A stretch of DNA of 5,404 nucleotides from positions 1 to 5,404 of the forward strand of contig RPPU01000345.1 of NCBI GenBank assembly GCA_003819975.1, given 5' to 3'. Positions 4,996-5,404 of the stretch are shown piece after piece (position 1 is the first letter of the stretch; each line of letters begins with the position of its first letter). Source of the DNA: Desulfobacteraceae bacterium. Lineage in GTDB: Bacteria > Desulfobacterota > DSM-4660 > Desulfatiglandales > HGW-15. The notes beneath the pieces were generated by a model, which saw only the letters and a list, made by a program, of their open reading frames with translations, made no database searches and was not told the DNA's origin. The position numbers and the translations under genes are program-made.

Positions 4996-5404
4996 ATGAA
5001 TATCGATCTGAGCCAATACAGAGACCTGGACCCCGGGGAGCGCATTCTCATGGGTCCGGGACCGAGCAGCGTACATCCGAGGGTTTTGCAAGCCATGGCC
5101 GCGCCTTGTATCGGCCATTTAGATCCCAAATTCCTGGCCATTATGGACGAGACCCAAAAACTGTTGCGTTTTCTTTTTCAAACCGAAAACGCCCTGACCA
5201 TTCCGGTTTCAGGCACCGGCAGCGCCGGCATGGAGACCTGTTTCGTCAACCTGGTGGAACCGGGTGACGAGGTGGTGGTAGGCGTGAACGGTGTGTTCGG
5301 CACCCGCATGACCGATATTGTGAACCGTCTGGGAGGGAAATTGATCCGCGTGGATGCGGAGTGGGGCCGGGCCATTGATCCGGAGGCGATCCGCAAGGCC
5401 ATCA
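4996..5404 (+). CDS. Class V PLP-dependent aminotransferase, alanine/serine-glyoxylate aminotransferase family, N-terminal 136 residues
   Basis: The frame starts at ATG 4996 and stays open to the right edge of the window. A strong Shine-Dalgarno TGGAGG (4985-4990) lies 5 nt upstream and fixes the start. The N-terminal motif [12 protein letters not shown] (19-30), GHLDPKF (40-46), the PLP-phosphate loop SGTGSAGME (72-80) and [20 protein letters not shown] (85-104) match the alanine-glyoxylate/serine-glyoxylate branch of fold-type I aminotransferases. Such enzymes move amino groups between small amino acids (Ala, Ser) and glyoxylate or pyruvate in glycine/serine metabolism. The Schiff-base Lys is downstream of the window, so activity and exact substrate cannot be judged. 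It lies 71 nt after the SRPBCC stop beyond a T-tract, so it may be transcribed separately; a weak -35-like TTGATT at 4946-4951 has no clear -10 partner. Confidence 0.92.
   Translation, partial: MNIDLSQYRDLDPGERILMGPGPSSVHPRVLQAMAAPCIGHLDPKFLAIMDETQKLLRFLFQTENALTIPVSGTGSAGMETCFVNLVEPGDEVVVGVNGVFGTRMTDIVNRLGGKLIRVDAEWGRAIDPEAIRKAI

Noticed and set aside
4928..4999. Tiny hydrophobic frame (23 residues) whose TGA overlaps the aminotransferase ATG
   Set aside because: The hydrophobicity comes from the T-rich terminator-like tract, there is no Shine-Dalgarno at its ATG, and no known leader-peptide pattern is visible.
5178..5402. Minus-strand open frame opposite the aminotransferase
   Set aside because: It is low-complexity Ser/Thr/Pro-rich and antisense to the clearly conserved PLP-binding region.

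Overview
The window reads as a piece of chromosome from an uncultured or environmental bacterium with mid-range GC. It carries five recognisable genes, a long divergent spacer, and an unusual number of short repeats packed into the gaps between genes. Nothing in it fixes the phylum. The lepA-hemW pairing is widespread (it also occurs in Bacillus subtilis). The repeat types in the spacers resemble ones I recall from assemblies of candidate phyla and other environmental bacteria, but that is memory and not a search result.

Left part (1-3315), minus strand, transcribed right to left: lepA (elongation factor 4), hemW (radical-SAM heme chaperone) and the start of rpiB (ribose-5-phosphate isomerase B, cut by the window edge). 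They probably form one transcription unit. Both gaps contain repeats. The lepA-hemW gap holds two oppositely oriented arrays of a 7-nt unit (consensus CGTGAAA). The hemW-rpiB gap holds three units of an 8-nt repeat. A -10 box TATAAT on the minus strand about 125 nt upstream of lepA is the best promoter candidate.

Middle (3316-3929): a divergent spacer of about 600 bp. It has an AT-rich core with candidate promoters in both directions, a small cluster of direct repeats with a hairpin, a short open frame ending in a CxxC knuckle that looks like a gene remnant, and a near-perfect 12-bp-stem hairpin just before the next gene.

Right part (3930-5404), plus strand: a LOG-family nucleoside-monophosphate phosphoribohydrolase, then a small START/SRPBCC-fold protein whose ATG overlaps the LOG stop codon by 4 bp (ATGA). 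After a weak terminator-like hairpin comes the N-terminal part of a class V (alanine/serine-glyoxylate type) aminotransferase with a strong ribosome binding site. LOG and SRPBCC are probably translationally coupled; the aminotransferase probably has its own promoter.

I did not find a convincing new multi-gene system. The most notable signals are the heptad-repeat arrays, the hairpin abutting the LOG gene, and the coupled LOG-SRPBCC pair.
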